A DNA stretch of 64,000 nt, from positions 1-64,000 of the forward strand of contig JAPFBL010000577.1 of the NCBI GenBank assembly GCA_026182355.1. Reading direction: 5' to 3'. How positions within the stretch are numbered: position 1 is the stretch's first letter; each line of letters begins with the position of its first letter. Of this stretch, positions 56,585 through 59,701 are shown one piece after another. The DNA is from Hermatobates lingyangjiaoensis (Eukaryota; Arthropoda; Insecta; Hemiptera; Hermatobatidae). The position numbers and the translations under genes are program-made. The notes beneath the pieces were generated by a model. The model was not told where the DNA came from. It made no database searches and worked only from the letters and a program-made list of their open reading frames with translations.

Positions 56585-57509
56585 CAAACGAAGAAAAGCA
56601 ACACACAGAGAAAGAGACACACTTACAAACTCAAATTTTCGGATGATCCGTCTTCAGGAGAAAAGAGAGAATGGGCGACCAAGCACGCCAGAAACACAAC
56701 GGCAGGAAACCCATTTGAGTTTGTAAGTGTGTCTCTTTCTCTGTGTGTTGCTTTTCTTCGTTTGTGAACTGATTTGCGTCCAGTTTGGATCGTTTTTTCG
56801 AATTTTAAGTGGATATATATATATATTGATATACGAGTAGCTCGTAGCTTCTCGACCACTGATATTTCAAATTCACACAAGGGGTTCTTGAGGATTTTGG
56901 TCATAAACATACAACTCATTATAAGCCGAATCGTCGCTTCGCAAGTGCGCTTGGTTTCCCTATCTCAACTCTCCTGATAACGGTTCAACCGAAAATTAGA
57001 GACGCCTTGAAAATGCCAAACAACTTTTGGCGAAACGTCGGCTTATAATCAGAAGTTGTATGTTTATGACCAAAATCCTTAAGACCATTTGTGTGAATTT
57101 TATACATATATAAAAAAACGTTTCAGGGTAAACTATAGGTGAACAGTATTTAGAAAATACACAATTACAGTCGTAATATGCACTGTAAGCGATTAAGTAT
57201 CTGTAAATGAGTAACATATACTTAACATTGATACTGTAAGTGCATATTTTGGTTGTTGGTGTATGACCGTAATCCGAATGATTGGTTTAAATATTTTTGA
57301 AATTGGATTGATTGAATGGAAGGACAGGAGAAAAAATAGTTTTAATAACACTACAGTTTGATTTCCGTACATGTAATACTATTTTGTTTCTTTCATCAAC
57401 TATATTTGTTCTTTACACTTTATCTGTTTTTTTTTTGTTGTAGATTGAAGAATGCACAGACATCTACTGTTTCCTAATAAAAACTCTTGGCACTGAATTC
57501 TACGAATGA
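21719..57509 (+). CDS. PREP: Prolyl oligopeptidase (prolyl endopeptidase), 15 exons
   Basis: Serine peptidase of family S9A that cuts after proline in short peptides; known members are mainly cytosolic. Spliced coding length is 2187 nt (728 residues), close to the roughly 710 of vertebrate PREP; the excess is a 23-residue N-terminal extension. Aligning by eye, an N-terminal hydrolase segment (to about residue 95) includes DPYRWLEDP, a seven-bladed propeller follows (about 96-448) and the alpha/beta-hydrolase domain ends the protein. Catalytic Ser575 lies in HGSSNGGL, Asp659 in HDDRVVP, His698 in AGHGSGK; Trp in the [10 protein letters not shown] block matches the substrate-stacking tryptophan. 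All 14 introns keep frame; 13 are GT-AG, intron 5 is GC-AG. No canonical AATAAA follows the stop closely. Met24 (22072) is an alternative start. Confidence 0.95.
22049..22137 (+). CDS. PREP: PREP exon 2
   Basis: Acceptor ATTTCAG, donor GTAATT. Encodes AFNFYNKK, Met24, then [21 protein letters not shown], matching the start of PREP (YP-RDE-). Phase 0 at its end. Confidence 0.88.
22138..23805. other. Intron 2, first part: nothing recognised
   Basis: AT-rich intronic DNA with short open frames only, including an 80-codon - strand frame at 23299-23541 that I cannot assign. It contains no clear repeat. Confidence 0.5.
23806..24165 (+). mobile_element. tRNA-derived SINE, copy A
   Basis: Degenerate tRNA-like head (GTGGCCCTGTGGCTTACATA; TAGATCCGGAGTTCATCC), then a body with CTCGTTAAAGATCCCTACTC and ACACTTGATTGAGACAAAAT, and a 3' end with GTGGGACTGCCACTGCAGCC and a CCTAACCTAACC tail. 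The middle TTAAACCGTTGGTCC...CCTGTACGATG block is present twice in this copy. Confidence 0.8.
24410..24745 (+). mobile_element. Penelope-like element, 3' end, copy 1
   Basis: From about 24460 the sequence matches the 3' part of the element at 59702-60176: an AAA-rich end of the reading frame, TTAACTACACA, CAACACTGATT, GTAGATGATATATATAGGTA, GTCAGTTAGGTG, then the hammerhead-like motif and ACTTTACGAGGTATGACGGA. The reading frame is broken here; the coding part is recognisable only by comparison with the second copy. Confidence 0.75.
24641..24683 (+). ncRNA. Hammerhead-like motif in Penelope 3' end (copy 1)
   Basis: GTTC (24641-24644), TTGAAGA, stem II GGGATCC/GGACTC with AGTA loop (one bulged A, one G-U), GAAA, self-complementary ACCGGT as stem III, C79 as cleavage base, then GAAC (24680-24683). 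GTTC pairs with GAAC. The first core base is U instead of C, so this copy is probably inactive. The stem I pair covaries with copy 2 (GCTC/GAGC at 60083). Confidence 0.6.
25020..25175 (+). repeat. Repeat FB11 with hammerhead-like core, copy 1
   Basis: Carries CTGATGA (25095-25101), a worn hairpin (GACGAC-TAA-GTGTTC) and GAAAC (25118-25122), flanked by AAGTCTTCATATAAA and its inverse TTTATGTGTGAAGACTT. The relative at 29570-29740 has a better hairpin. A half copy is at 27280-27330. Confidence 0.6.
25403..25626 (+). CDS. PREP: PREP exon 3
   Basis: Polypyrimidine tract and CTAG acceptor; donor GTTTGT after CAAAG. Encodes [11 protein letters not shown], then the conserved QNK...YPKYSC and [13 protein letters not shown] blocks that lead into the propeller. 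Ends in phase 2. Confidence 0.95.
25946..26058. repeat. Two small hairpins with compensatory change
   Basis: GTTCTAGGGG/CCCCTAGAAC (25946-25955, 25969-25978) and TTCCTAGGGG/CCCCTAGGAC (26025-26034, 26048-26057) enclose nearly identical 13-nt loops. One stem pair is T-A in the first and C-G in the second. Confidence 0.65.
26150..26460. other. GC-richer island in intron 3
   Basis: About 300 bp clearly richer in G+C than its surroundings. It includes a 10-bp stem hairpin CCCCATGCTT/AAGCATGGGG (about 26223-26251) and a 115-codon - strand open frame that I do not recognise. It may be an inserted foreign or unique sequence. Confidence 0.4.
26706..26722 (+). repeat. Poly-G tract
   Basis: A run of about 17 G on the coding strand inside intron 3. 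Similar runs: about 28907-28923, 34365-34378, and a poly-C at 36167-36182. Confidence 0.9.
27280..27330 (+). repeat. FB11 fragment
   Basis: ATTAGTGTTCGAAACGCGTC matches the 3' half of the repeat at 25095-25130. Confidence 0.5.
27855..28135 (+). mobile_element. tRNA-derived SINE, copy B
   Basis: Head GGCCAGGGTAGCCCAGTTG, box B-like TAGATCCTCGGTTCGATATT, body CATCCCTCGGAGAGGA, TTAAGTCATTAGTCC, and AAATACACTTGAGTTAAGAC. Diverged copy, no tail preserved. Confidence 0.75.
28250..28895 (+). repeat. Dispersed 640-bp repeat, direct copy
   Basis: Begins TACTAGCAGATGTACCCGTC and ends AATGAGTCAGTTCTAAGCAA. The same sequence occurs inverted at 39474-40080, and the starting block (GTCAAAGACGGGTGAATCTG reversed) also at about 52520-52560 and 53660-53700. 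No coding capacity; class unknown. Confidence 0.7.
28922..29235 (+). mobile_element. tRNA-derived SINE, copy C (best preserved)
   Basis: Box A TTAGCTCAGTGG (28924-28935) and box B GGTTCGATCCC (28968-28978) of an internal RNA polymerase III promoter, then the SINE body (TCCCTCGGAGAGGACGTTAA, CTGTACGATGTTATGTACTC, TTAAAGATCCCTACTCGAAA) and an A-rich tail at 29218-29233. A G-run precedes it. Confidence 0.85.
29570..29745 (+). repeat. Repeat FB11 with hammerhead-like core, copy 2
   Basis: Homologue of 25020-25175. CTGATGA (29644-29650), hairpin GAaCAC-TAA-GTGgTC with one mismatch, GAAAC (29667-29671). The flanks CACAAGGATTTTATTATGCA and AAAATCCTTGTTTATG are inverted relative to each other. Confidence 0.65.
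29905..30150 (-). mobile_element. tRNA-derived SINE, copy D
   Basis: Reverse-strand 3' part: GGTTAGGTTAGGTTGCAGTG (tail), GGCAGTCCCACAAAGGAACA, AACTCAAATGTATTTAGAGT, AGGGATCTTTAACGAGT, CGGTTTAACGTCCTTCTCCG. The tRNA-like head is missing. The TTAGG repeats are the SINE tail, not a telomere. Confidence 0.75.
30336..30523 (+). CDS. PREP: PREP exon 4
   Basis: Acceptor TTTAG, donor GTGAGT. Encodes [40 protein letters not shown] and [13 protein letters not shown], strongly conserved first propeller blades. The codon across the junction with exon 3 is AGT (Ser), where vertebrate PREP has Arg. Ends in phase 1. Confidence 0.95.
30616..31116. other. Intron 4, unique part
   Basis: No gene or clear repeat recognised. 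Confidence 0.45.
31117..31718. repeat. 50-bp tandem repeat, 12 units of two types
   Basis: The string ATCTGACCTC recurs exactly every 50 bp (31171, 31221, 31271, 31321 and on). Two unit types alternate irregularly: A (CTGTGCATAGCTAGTACATG) and B (CTATGCGTAGCTGCTACTTG), in the order A B B A B A B B B A B and a diverged last unit. Confidence 0.95.
31719..32285. other. Intron 4, no feature recognised
   Basis: AT-rich intronic DNA without recognised element. Confidence 0.4.
32286..32525. repeat. FB5 half-element with complete hammerhead-like core
   Basis: Right arm of family FB5 ending TTTCTTTCTATGTGTCACAG. At 32437-32464 it has CTGAGGA, the hairpin GACC/GGTC (32445-32448 with 32457-32460) and GAAA, followed by self-complementary ATAT. 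Upstream CACTTC-like and downstream GAAAAG strings could form stem I. Confidence 0.65.
32570..32822. repeat. Foldback repeat, family FB2
   Basis: Palindrome centred near 32700: CAGTCTCTAATTTTCGGTTG...GAGACG against CGTCTC...CAACCGAAAATTAGAGACTG. A (TA)n tract follows at 32821-32845. Confidence 0.85.
32870..33115. repeat. Foldback repeat, family FB4
   Basis: Palindrome centred near 32993 (GATAACGACT/AGTCGTTATC). The right arm has CTGAAGACGAGGACATCGAA followed by self-complementary ATAT; CACT upstream can pair with AGTG downstream. Followed by a (TA)n tract. Confidence 0.85.
33519..33605. repeat. Compound (TA)n(TG)n microsatellite
   Basis: About 48 bp TA followed by about 38 bp TG. It creates spurious open frames on both strands ([12 protein letters not shown]). 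Confidence 0.95.
33935..34120. repeat. Foldback repeat, family FB3 (shortened)
   Basis: AAACTCAAATTTTCGGGTAA with ATCCATCTTC, then ACGAAAATTTGAGTTTGTAA. The arms are close together because most of the centre is lost. Confidence 0.7.
34564..34646 (+). CDS. PREP: PREP exon 5
   Basis: Acceptor TTCCAG. Encodes [20 protein letters not shown] then NKGVFYG. The only phase-0 junction to exon 6 that preserves FYG-KYPEIEG uses a GC donor (GGG|GCAAGT at 34647), a known minor splice class. Confidence 0.92.
35070..35520 (-). mobile_element. LINE-like repeat fragment
   Basis: Reverse-strand match to the LINE-like family: GATCCGTCAAGCGGTGTGAT and CATCCTCACAACCTTTCAGA mirror the block GAGAGCGATACAAG...CCGTTTGACGGATC at 48230 and 58240. 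Confidence 0.6.
35910..36052 (+). CDS. PREP: PREP exon 6
   Basis: Acceptor TTTTTAG, donor GTATGT. Encodes [47 protein letters not shown]. The YYHVLGT-QSED block is a hallmark of PREP. Ends in phase 2. Confidence 0.95.
36144..36213. mobile_element. 70-bp hAT-type MITE
   Basis: CAGTGCTTCTCAAA at the left and TTGAAAAGCACTG at the right are hAT-type terminal inverted repeats around a G/C-run and AATTATT. Flanks TCCTAGGA (36136-36143) and TCCTAAGA (36214-36221) are an 8-bp target-site duplication with one mismatch. Confidence 0.8.
36585..36810. repeat. Foldback repeat, family FB2
   Basis: Palindrome centred near 36695; arms TACTGTCTCTAATTTTTGGT...CCGTCATCGGGAGAGTTGAG and CTCAACTCTCCTGATGACGG...AATTAGAGACAGTA. 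The right arm carries the complete core at 36732-36764. Confidence 0.85.
36732..36764 (+). ncRNA. Hammerhead-like core in FB2
   Basis: TCTC (36732-36735), CTGATGA (36736-36742), CGG-TTCAA-CC hairpin, GAA then self-complementary AATT as stem III, A as the H base, and GAGA (36761-36764). TCTC pairs with GAGA. All conserved core bases are present; stem II is short. Confidence 0.55.
36811..37571. other. Intron 6, 3' part
   Basis: AT-rich; no element recognised apart from a short TA tract near 36850. Confidence 0.45.
37572..37740 (+). CDS. PREP: PREP exon 7
   Basis: Acceptor TTTGTAG, donor GTCAGT. Reads [35 protein letters not shown], then [15 protein letters not shown]. It is G+C-rich next to its AT-rich introns and is the most diverged exon; the SD-G and L-YC-L positions still align with PREP. 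Ends in phase 0. Confidence 0.92.
37920..38100. repeat. Foldback repeat, family FB5
   Basis: GTGACACATAGACTGCAACA...CTCACTTTTCAATATTACGA against TCGAAATATTGAAAAGTGAG...AGTCTATGTGTCACAG, joined at GACCGCCATTACGGTC. Confidence 0.85.
38110..38510. repeat. FB1 element with unpaired centre
   Basis: The left end GATTTCACATAAACACGTGA...ATCAAACCACAAT and right arm GTTTTTGACTCTGACGAAGA...CTTATTGTTGTTTGATC enclose about 230 bp (38175-38410) that does not fold back; it matches the centres at 44700 and 55600 (CATCCCTTTCTGGACATTA). The core CTGACGA is at 38431-38437. Confidence 0.75.
38510..38880. repeat. Foldback repeat, family FB6
   Basis: TTGTTATTGAGGGCTAGGTC...CTAGGCCAACGTTTCGATGT with a return end GACCTAGCCCTCAATAACAA. 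The - strand carries CTGAAGA and a hairpin ending in CATCGAAACGTTGGC. The interior resembles Penelope 5' sequence only by position. Confidence 0.7.
38911..39118. repeat. Foldback repeat, family FB1
   Basis: Full arm GATTTCACATAAACACGTGA...GTCAAAAACCCAACTG and return arm from TTGGGTTGGACGAATACCGC to TGTGGTTTGATCATTG. Pure (TA)n tracts flank both ends (38880-38913, 39118-39150). Confidence 0.9.
39155..39260. repeat. FB2 half-element
   Basis: Left arm only: ACAGTCTCTAATTTTCGGTT, GAACCGTCTTCAGGAGAGAT. Confidence 0.75.
39262..39430 (+). repeat. Dispersed repeat (Penelope 3' tail type)
   Basis: GAAAATAATATTTAGTTAGT, GTAAGGAAAAGTTTGG and GGACATTAGAGAAACTCTCT occur again at 42625-42760 directly downstream of the Penelope fragment, so this is probably the 3' end of that Penelope family. 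Confidence 0.6.
39474..40080 (-). repeat. Dispersed 640-bp repeat, inverted copy
   Basis: Reverse of 28250-28895: starts CTTAGAACTGACTCATTTC, contains GGTGCCTGATACTGTAGCAA and ends TGCGTCAAAGACGGGCACAT. Confidence 0.7.
40260..40830 (-). mobile_element. LINE-like repeat, copy F (3' end)
   Basis: Reverse-strand 3' end: AAATCTGGAGTGCCGTGCCC, TTCACTATAAGTAAAAAAAT, GTCTCCTCGAAAGCTTTCAC. Diverged. Confidence 0.6.
41186..41380 (+). CDS. PREP: PREP exon 8
   Basis: Acceptor TTAATAG, donor GTGAAT, both phase 0. Encodes [20 protein letters not shown], the [11 protein letters not shown] block and [10 protein letters not shown], typical of propeller blades 5-6. Confidence 0.95.
41555..41790. repeat. FB8 half-element
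   Basis: TTTTAGAGTTGAGGTCTTAT, CGCCGACATTTCGTCATATA, TATGTCATCTTCAGGGCTAT: reverse of a hammerhead-like core (CTGAAGA-hairpin-GAAATGTCGGC). It stands directly before the Penelope coding remnant, as expected for a 5' terminal region. The complete FB8 is at 55925-56385. Confidence 0.6.
41791..42404 (+). pseudogene. Penelope-like element: GIY-YIG endonuclease remnant
   Basis: Frameshifted coding remnant. In successive frames it reads [53 protein letters not shown] then [27 protein letters not shown], and [19 protein letters not shown] followed by [14 protein letters not shown] to a TAG near 42402. The CP-x-C...YIG-TTTTL...TMH-x-GG-KNH...EALYI...NNQ order is the GIY-YIG endonuclease of Penelope-like retroelements, which follows the reverse transcriptase. 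The reverse transcriptase itself is missing (5' truncation); at least two frameshifts and stops make it dead. Confidence 0.88.
42575..42606 (+). ncRNA. Degenerate hammerhead-like motif in Penelope 3' UTR
   Basis: CTGATAA, hairpin with GG/CC ends, GAAAC, about 170 bp after the Penelope stop codon and just before the family's 3' tail. One conserved G has become A, so activity is unlikely. Confidence 0.4.
42625..42760 (+). mobile_element. Penelope 3' tail repeat
   Basis: Continuation of the Penelope remnant: GAAAATAATATTTAGTTAGT to GACATTAGAGAAACTCTCTA, matching 39262-39430. Confidence 0.65.
42775..43060. repeat. Foldback repeat, family FB4
   Basis: Long near-perfect palindrome centred near 42906 (CTACTCTAGAGTACTACTCT region): the arms carry AGACACTACAGAACTCACTT and ACATCCGTCGTCATCGGGAA. 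The right arm core is CCGATGA-hairpin-GAAA-TAT, with CACTTC able to pair with GAAGTG. Confidence 0.9.
43098..43280. repeat. Foldback repeat, family FB1
   Basis: GATCAAACCACAATAAGAAA...GGTCTTCGTCAGAGTC and a shortened return arm GAAAGTCTTGTTTTCC...TGTGGTTTGAT. Starts in a TA tract. Confidence 0.8.
43285..43352. repeat. FB3 half-element
   Basis: AACAGTTCAAAATTGAGGAT, GTAGCACACAAAGTAAAGAA: outer part of the FB3 arm only. Confidence 0.6.
43677..43862 (+). CDS. PREP: PREP exon 9
   Basis: Acceptor TTTTTTAG, donor GTATTT, phase 0 both ends. Encodes [40 protein letters not shown] and [20 protein letters not shown]; the GYSG-...[16 protein letters not shown] block is a strong PREP signature at the end of the propeller. 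Confidence 0.96.
43959..44072 (+). CDS. PREP: PREP exon 10
   Basis: Follows a 96-nt intron; acceptor GTTGCAG, donor GTACTG, phase 0. Encodes [20 protein letters not shown] and [18 protein letters not shown], the return from propeller to hydrolase domain (SKDGTK-PMFI). Confidence 0.96.
44331..45250. mobile_element. Non-autonomous pogo/Tc1-type DNA transposon
   Basis: Terminal inverted repeats CACTCGACCCTC...TTTCCGTAC and GTACGGAAACTCGAGGGTCG to GAGTG, flanked by TA on each side (44329-44330 and 45251-45252), the target duplication of the Tc1/mariner/pogo superfamily. No transposase. An FB1 element (44585-45030) is nested inside. Confidence 0.75.
44585..45030. repeat. Long FB1 element
   Basis: Nearly complete palindrome of about 440 bp: the outer FB1 arm plus an inner arm (GAACACTAGATGCAGAAAAC, GGTGAGGAGTTGAGAAGAGT, GAAAGCGCAGGAAAGGACTA) that returns in reverse. 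The same inner arm is at 55486. Starts in a TA tract. Confidence 0.9.
45542..45903 (+). CDS. PREP: PREP exon 11 (catalytic serine)
   Basis: Acceptor TTGCTTAG, donor GTTCGT, ends in phase 2. Encodes [51 protein letters not shown], then [20 protein letters not shown] and [11 protein letters not shown]. Ser575 (codon 45827-45829) is the nucleophile in GSSNGG, followed by the conserved Asn. The longest and most conserved exon, and G+C-rich relative to its introns. Confidence 0.97.
45960..46279 (+). pseudogene. Two extra partial copies of PREP exon 11
   Basis: Sequence 45802-45959 (the last 102 nt of exon 11 plus 56 nt of intron) is repeated at 45960-46117 and 46118-46279, a 158-bp tandem period. 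Copy 2 stays open through the serine motif but reads SSNGAL; copy 3 has four extra bases after AATGGAG, which shifts the frame to a stop. Both share changes absent from exon 11 (ACTC, GCAGGTATTG), so one came from the other. They lack an obvious in-frame acceptor and probably are not spliced in. Confidence 0.9.
46400..46525. repeat. Short tandem duplication
   Basis: CTCAAATTGACCTGATTGAC...TTGTTTTGAAAACTGA occurs twice, about 67 bp apart. Confidence 0.7.
46526..47450. other. Intron 11, no element recognised
   Basis: AT-rich intronic DNA. Short open frames do not resemble known proteins. Confidence 0.45.
47452..49255 (+). mobile_element. LINE-like repeat, copy D
   Basis: Starts TTTACTTTACTATAAGTAAA and ends TTACTTATAGTAAAGTAGAG, GTAGGCCACTCCAGATTTTT. 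Very similar to copies C (17352) and E (57748). Worn LINE text (ITGSITV-like, LWLFKN-like) is visible only across stops. An FB1 foldback is inserted at 47992-48165. Confidence 0.75.
47992..48165. mobile_element. FB1 insertion with a perfect 12-bp target-site duplication
   Basis: The palindrome (arms TCAATGATCAAACCACAATA...GCGGTCTTC / GAAGACCGC...) is inserted in LINE-like copy D. ATAGAACATTAT stands directly before (47980-47991) and after (48166-48177) the insert. The right end extends farther (CACGTGTTTATGTGATATC) than the left, as if one end were truncated. Confidence 0.88.
49400..49620. repeat. Diverged 72-bp repeat units
   Basis: Early, worn units (CTCCTATGAAGAAGAATGGT, GCTCCTATGAAGAAGAAGAA) ahead of the main array at 49985. 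Confidence 0.6.
49640..49950. repeat. Foldback repeat, family FB9
   Basis: GTCATACCTTGTCTATTGCT, AAGTCGCCCGACCGGTTTCT, GGGACTAACGTTACCTTCCA return as GGAAGGTAACGTTAGTCCCA, AACCAGTCGGGCGACTT and GATAGACGAGGTATGAC. It interrupts the 72-bp satellite. The right arm holds a complete hammerhead-like core; the left arm has a mutated one. Confidence 0.85.
49881..49922 (+). ncRNA. Hammerhead-like core in FB9 (best sequence match)
   Basis: GTCCCA (49881-49886), CTGATGA (49887-49893), stem II GCA/TGC with GACGT loop, GAAAC (49906-49910), CA, GTC (49913-49915), then GGGCGAC (49916-49922). Upstream GUC-CCC can pair with GGG-C-GAC (one bulge). Every conserved core base of a hammerhead is present, with a two-bp stem III. 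Confidence 0.6.
49985..51350. repeat. 72-bp tandem repeat, about 19 units
   Basis: Units read GAACTCCTATGAAGAAGAAG, AATGATGGTTTCTTAATC, AATAACCTCTATGGTACTAG. The array fills the 3' part of intron 11 and stops 55 bp before exon 12. Variants (GTTGCTAGCG for GTACTAGGG) recur periodically, suggesting multi-unit duplication. Confidence 0.95.
51405..51546 (+). CDS. PREP: PREP exon 12
   Basis: Acceptor GTTACAG, donor GTATCC. The first base completes a Gly codon from exon 11; then [40 protein letters not shown] and IPPPSSP. The W of GAMW is the substrate-pocket tryptophan. The loop after YSPLH is three residues shorter than in vertebrates. Confidence 0.95.
51630..51740 (+). CDS. PREP: PREP exon 13 (catalytic aspartate)
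   Basis: Separated by an 83-nt intron with acceptor CACTCTAG; donor GTTTGA. Encodes [37 protein letters not shown]. Asp659 in HDDRVVP is the triad aspartate; Arg661 matches the substrate-binding arginine. Confidence 0.96.
52020..52215 (+). mobile_element. LINE-like repeat, copy G (3' end)
   Basis: ATAAATTTTGACTTATGATT, GTGCTTTGAGGAGACAAAAA, TTACTTATAGTGAAGTTGAG: 3' end of the LINE-like family. Confidence 0.6.
52340..53040 (+). repeat. 700-bp direct repeat, first copy
   Basis: Nearly the same sequence as 53470-54195 (shared: GGCTTCTATGACACACCGAG, GAACTTTACCAGTTCATG, GTTGGATGGTAGCAAAAGGA). The copies differ mainly by scattered one- and two-base insertions or deletions rather than substitutions. 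Confidence 0.85.
53048..53420 (-). pseudogene. mariner transposon remnant
   Basis: Starts after TA (53046-53047) with the terminal repeat CGAGGGCCATCCGGAAAGTA. On the - strand a reading with frameshifts gives [34 protein letters not shown] and NLQGDYVEK plus stop, the C-terminal end of mariner transposases (the third catalytic Asp motif lies in the preceding part). The N-terminal part and other terminus are missing. Confidence 0.85.
53470..54195 (+). repeat. 700-bp direct repeat, second copy
   Basis: Second copy of 52340-53040, with the mariner relic between the two. The indel-rich difference looks like sequencing or assembly error rather than ordinary divergence. Confidence 0.85.
54490..54742 (-). 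mobile_element. tRNA-derived SINE, copy E
   Basis: Reverse strand: CATCGGCCCTTTGTGATACC, ACTCAAATAAATTTAGAGTA, GGGATCGTTAACGAGTA, AAAGTCCTCTCCGAGAA, and the tRNA-like head GTCCAGAGGTGAGCATATTA, CCAATGGGCTACCCAG. Confidence 0.8.
54750..55060 (-). mobile_element. tRNA-derived SINE, copy F
   Basis: Reverse strand with a well-kept head: GAACTCCGGATCTATCACTC (box B) and CCACTGAGCTAACCTGGCCT (box A), body AACTCAAGTGTATTTCCAGT, CGTCCTCTCCGAGGGACGAA. Directly adjacent to copy E in the same orientation. Confidence 0.85.
55232..55300 (+). CDS. PREP: PREP exon 14 (catalytic histidine)
   Basis: Acceptor GTTTCAG, donor GTAAGC, phase 0. Encodes [20 protein letters not shown] and AKT; His698 in AGHG-GKPT completes the triad. 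Confidence 0.96.
55486..55910. repeat. Long FB1 element
   Basis: About 420-bp palindrome, homologous over its whole length to 44585-45030, with CAACTGAACACTAGATGCAG and CTGCATCTAGTGTTCAGTTG arms. Ends in a TA tract. Confidence 0.9.
55787..55826 (+). ncRNA. Hammerhead-like core in FB1
   Basis: GACT (55787-55790), CTGACGA (55791-55797), stem II ACCG/CGGT with CTTGTTA loop, GAAA (55816-55819), GATC, then TTAGTC. GACT pairs with AGTC. The same core is intact at 8328 and 38431 and, on the - strand, in the left arms of most FB1 elements. Confidence 0.5.
55925..56385. repeat. Nested foldbacks FB8 (outer) and FB9-like (inner)
   Basis: Outer palindrome: TTTTTTAGAGGGTTGAGGTC, TGACGTTTCGACATATATTT against AAATATATGTCGAAACGTCG, AACCCTCTAAAAAATTATAT. 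Inner palindrome at 55999-56180 (AATAGGTAAAACCGTCATAC, GTTGGAGCGCTTTCGGACGT against their inverse) was inserted in the left arm. The outer right arm contains the core at 56279. Confidence 0.85.
56279..56316 (+). ncRNA. Hammerhead-like core in FB8
   Basis: GCC (56279-56281), CTGAAGA (56282-56288), stem II GACAT/ATGTC perfect with AAATAT loop, GAAAC (56306-56310), GTC and GGC (56314-56316). GCC pairs with GGC; ACGT is self-complementary, as in hammerheads that act as dimers. The cleanest secondary structure among the cores. Confidence 0.6.
56405..56530 (+). repeat. Single unit related to the 209-bp array
   Basis: GGTTTTAAAATAAAACCGAA, CGTCGGCAACGAGAGTTTGA, ACACACCTATTCTATCAAAC: same sequence as 8620-8720. 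A (TA)n tract follows. Confidence 0.8.
56583..56815. repeat. Foldback repeat, family FB3
   Basis: Arms CACAAACGAAGAAAAGCAAC, GACACACTTACAAACTCAAA against TTTGAGTTTGTAAGTGTGTC, GTTGCTTTTCTTCGTTTGTG; the left arm is longer than the right. Confidence 0.85.
56825..57115. repeat. Foldback repeat, family FB12
   Basis: AATTCACACAAGGGGTTCTT, GGTCATAAACATACAACTC, TTATAAGCCGA against TCGGCTTATAATCAGAAGTT, GTATGTTTATGACCAAAATC, ATTTGTGTGAATT. An FB2 right arm (56936-57005) lies in the centre. The core has decayed to TTGAAAA but stem II (GCCAAA/TTTGGC) and GAAACGTCGGC remain. Confidence 0.75.
57444..57509 (+). CDS. PREP: PREP exon 15 (C-terminus)
   Basis: Acceptor TTGTTGTAG. Encodes [20 protein letters not shown] then E and stop TGA (57507-57509). 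The helix aligns with the last PREP helix. Confidence 0.94.
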   Translation: MEECTDIYCFLIKTLGTEFYE

Positions 57510-57747
57510 GCTCTTAAAAATGAAGGAGTTATTCTTTTTTGAATCGTTTCTGCTTCAGAATGAAAACCTTTTATAAAAGGAGGAGCAATTCCAAAAAGTT
57601 GTTTCCGTTTTGAGTTTCTTTTATACCAAATGAAACCAAATATATACATATATATATATTTATTTTGATGATTTTCCATGTTTTCTGCGTTAAAAAAATT
57701 ACTATTTTATTGATGTTGTCGCTTGCTTTGATTTAAAATACTATGTT

Positions 57748-59492
57748 TTTACTTTACTATAAGTAAAGTAGGTATAGTGATCGTGAAAAAATTCGATCTC
57801 AAGATATTGACGGAATTTTATGTTTTGAGTTCCCAGAAGTCGTTTTATGATGTTTTCTCAATGATGTCTGTGTGTGTATGTGTGTGTGGGTGGGTGGATG
57901 AGTGTGTTGCACTGCTTGTTACCACGCTACGGTCCAGAATCTTTGATCGATTAAGTTCATATTTTACACAAAAATAAGCCCCATAGTGTAGATGACTCCT
58001 ATTGTTTGCGAAGAATTATGCATGACGGGAAAGTCACTTTTTTGCCAAAAACCGTTTTTTAGAAAACATTTTTTTCTCCTAAACTGATAACTCTAGAGTC
58101 TTGAAATTTTGGTATTATCTTGAGGTTACAAATGGAAAAAACGAAAAATATATTCAGAATTTTAAAACAACGGGAAATATTTTTTTTCAATAAAATGTAA
58201 AAATTTTGACTTATAATTCAATCTCAAAGCTTTTGAGAGCGATACAAGACATACCGTTTGACGGATCAAAATGAAACTATGCATAAAAATAGAACATTAT
58301 ACGGAAAATGTTTTGAAATAATTTTTTTTCAAAATTACATTCACCAAAGGGGCGTCAAAGAACGATTTCTGTTTTCAAAAAATGTTTTTTTGACGCTAAA
58401 AACTCGTTAAAATTTGACCATAAATGGAACAAAAAATTTGCAGTTCATAAAAAAATATTCATGAAGTTTGAATTACGGCAAAGAGCAATAAAGCTATAAA
58501 AACTGTTTGTTTATCCTAGACTAAGGGATCACCTGCTATACTTGTCGAATTTTTGATATTTTTTTGCAATATTTACATTGACTTAGACATTTTTTGGGTA
58601 AAACCACTGAGATAAAATTGACTATTCTAGTCTAATAGTTCATATTTATTATTTTCAAAAATTAGTAGCTCCCAACTACAAATGATTTATATTGAAATTA
58701 CGAGTATATTGAATAGCTGGCTTCGACTTTGAGTTGAGTATGTAAACTGGCTAATTACTAATATATTTTTTCTCAATATACATTCATAGCAAGCTTATAA
58801 CAGAGTACAAGACGCAGGAAAAAAGATAACACTCACTCAGAGAAAATTGGTATATATGATTTTCGATAAAGGGGAAGGAAAATGATTTTATTAAATACTA
58901 AGAAGCCATAAAATTCCCAGTATAACAATTCTATAAAAAACCAAAAATGTAAAACATAATTCAATATGGAAATCTTTAGTTTAGAGATTAATAAATGTAA
59001 TTATCGTACTACTTTAATTATAATTCATCTTAAAGCAACATTTTTTCTTCGATTTTTATGATGTTTTTCAGAAAAAATAAGGGTATTTTCCTGTTTTAAA
59101 TTTGAAAATTTGACTTAAATATTCAATGTAGAAAGAGGTCAAGTAACCGATATAAGAAATCCACTGGCTATTTGAACAAAAGCCATGATCTCTTGTAGGA
59201 GATTATTTCGTATCAAGAAATTTTTTACTTTGGCTTTTCAAAAATGTTATTACTGCTGTAGTTATACTAATGAGATTATTTGCATCAGATGTGTAATGTA
59301 CCAAAATAAGGTTATATATTGATAAGTCGATCAATCACTATCTGTACTACCTCAGGAATGAAAGACTAATAAACATCTTCCATTTGGATGTTTACATTAT
59401 GCTTAAATGAGACATTGTATATTATATACCCGAGAAGTTTAATATTAAGTTTACTTATAGTAAAGTTGAGTGTAGGCCACTCCAGATTTTTT
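57748..59492 (+). mobile_element. LINE-like repeat, copy E
   Basis: Starts TTTACTTTACTATAAGTAAA right after the PREP 3' UTR and ends TTACTTATAGTAAAGTTGAG, GTAGGCCACTCCAGATTTTT. Close relative of copies C and D. A GT-repeat is near 57868-57890. No open frame. Confidence 0.75.
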
Positions 59493-59701
59493 GAAAGAGT
59501 ATATGGTTCAGGACGATTAGGAATTTAGAAGTTTCATTTGTCTATATTGATTTAGAATTTATTTAAGTAAATCGACTGAAATAAATTTGATATTTATTTC
59601 AGTAAAAAAAAAAATAAATGTTTGAATGATTTAATATAATATGTTAGAAGAACTAAATTCATAAATATAAAAAATAATGCTAGTCAAACATATATGTTCT
59701 G

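Noticed and set aside
57510..57740. A clear poly(A) signal for PREP
   Set aside because: No AATAAA or ATTAAA was found; AATATA-like strings near 57629 are too weak in AT-rich DNA to call.
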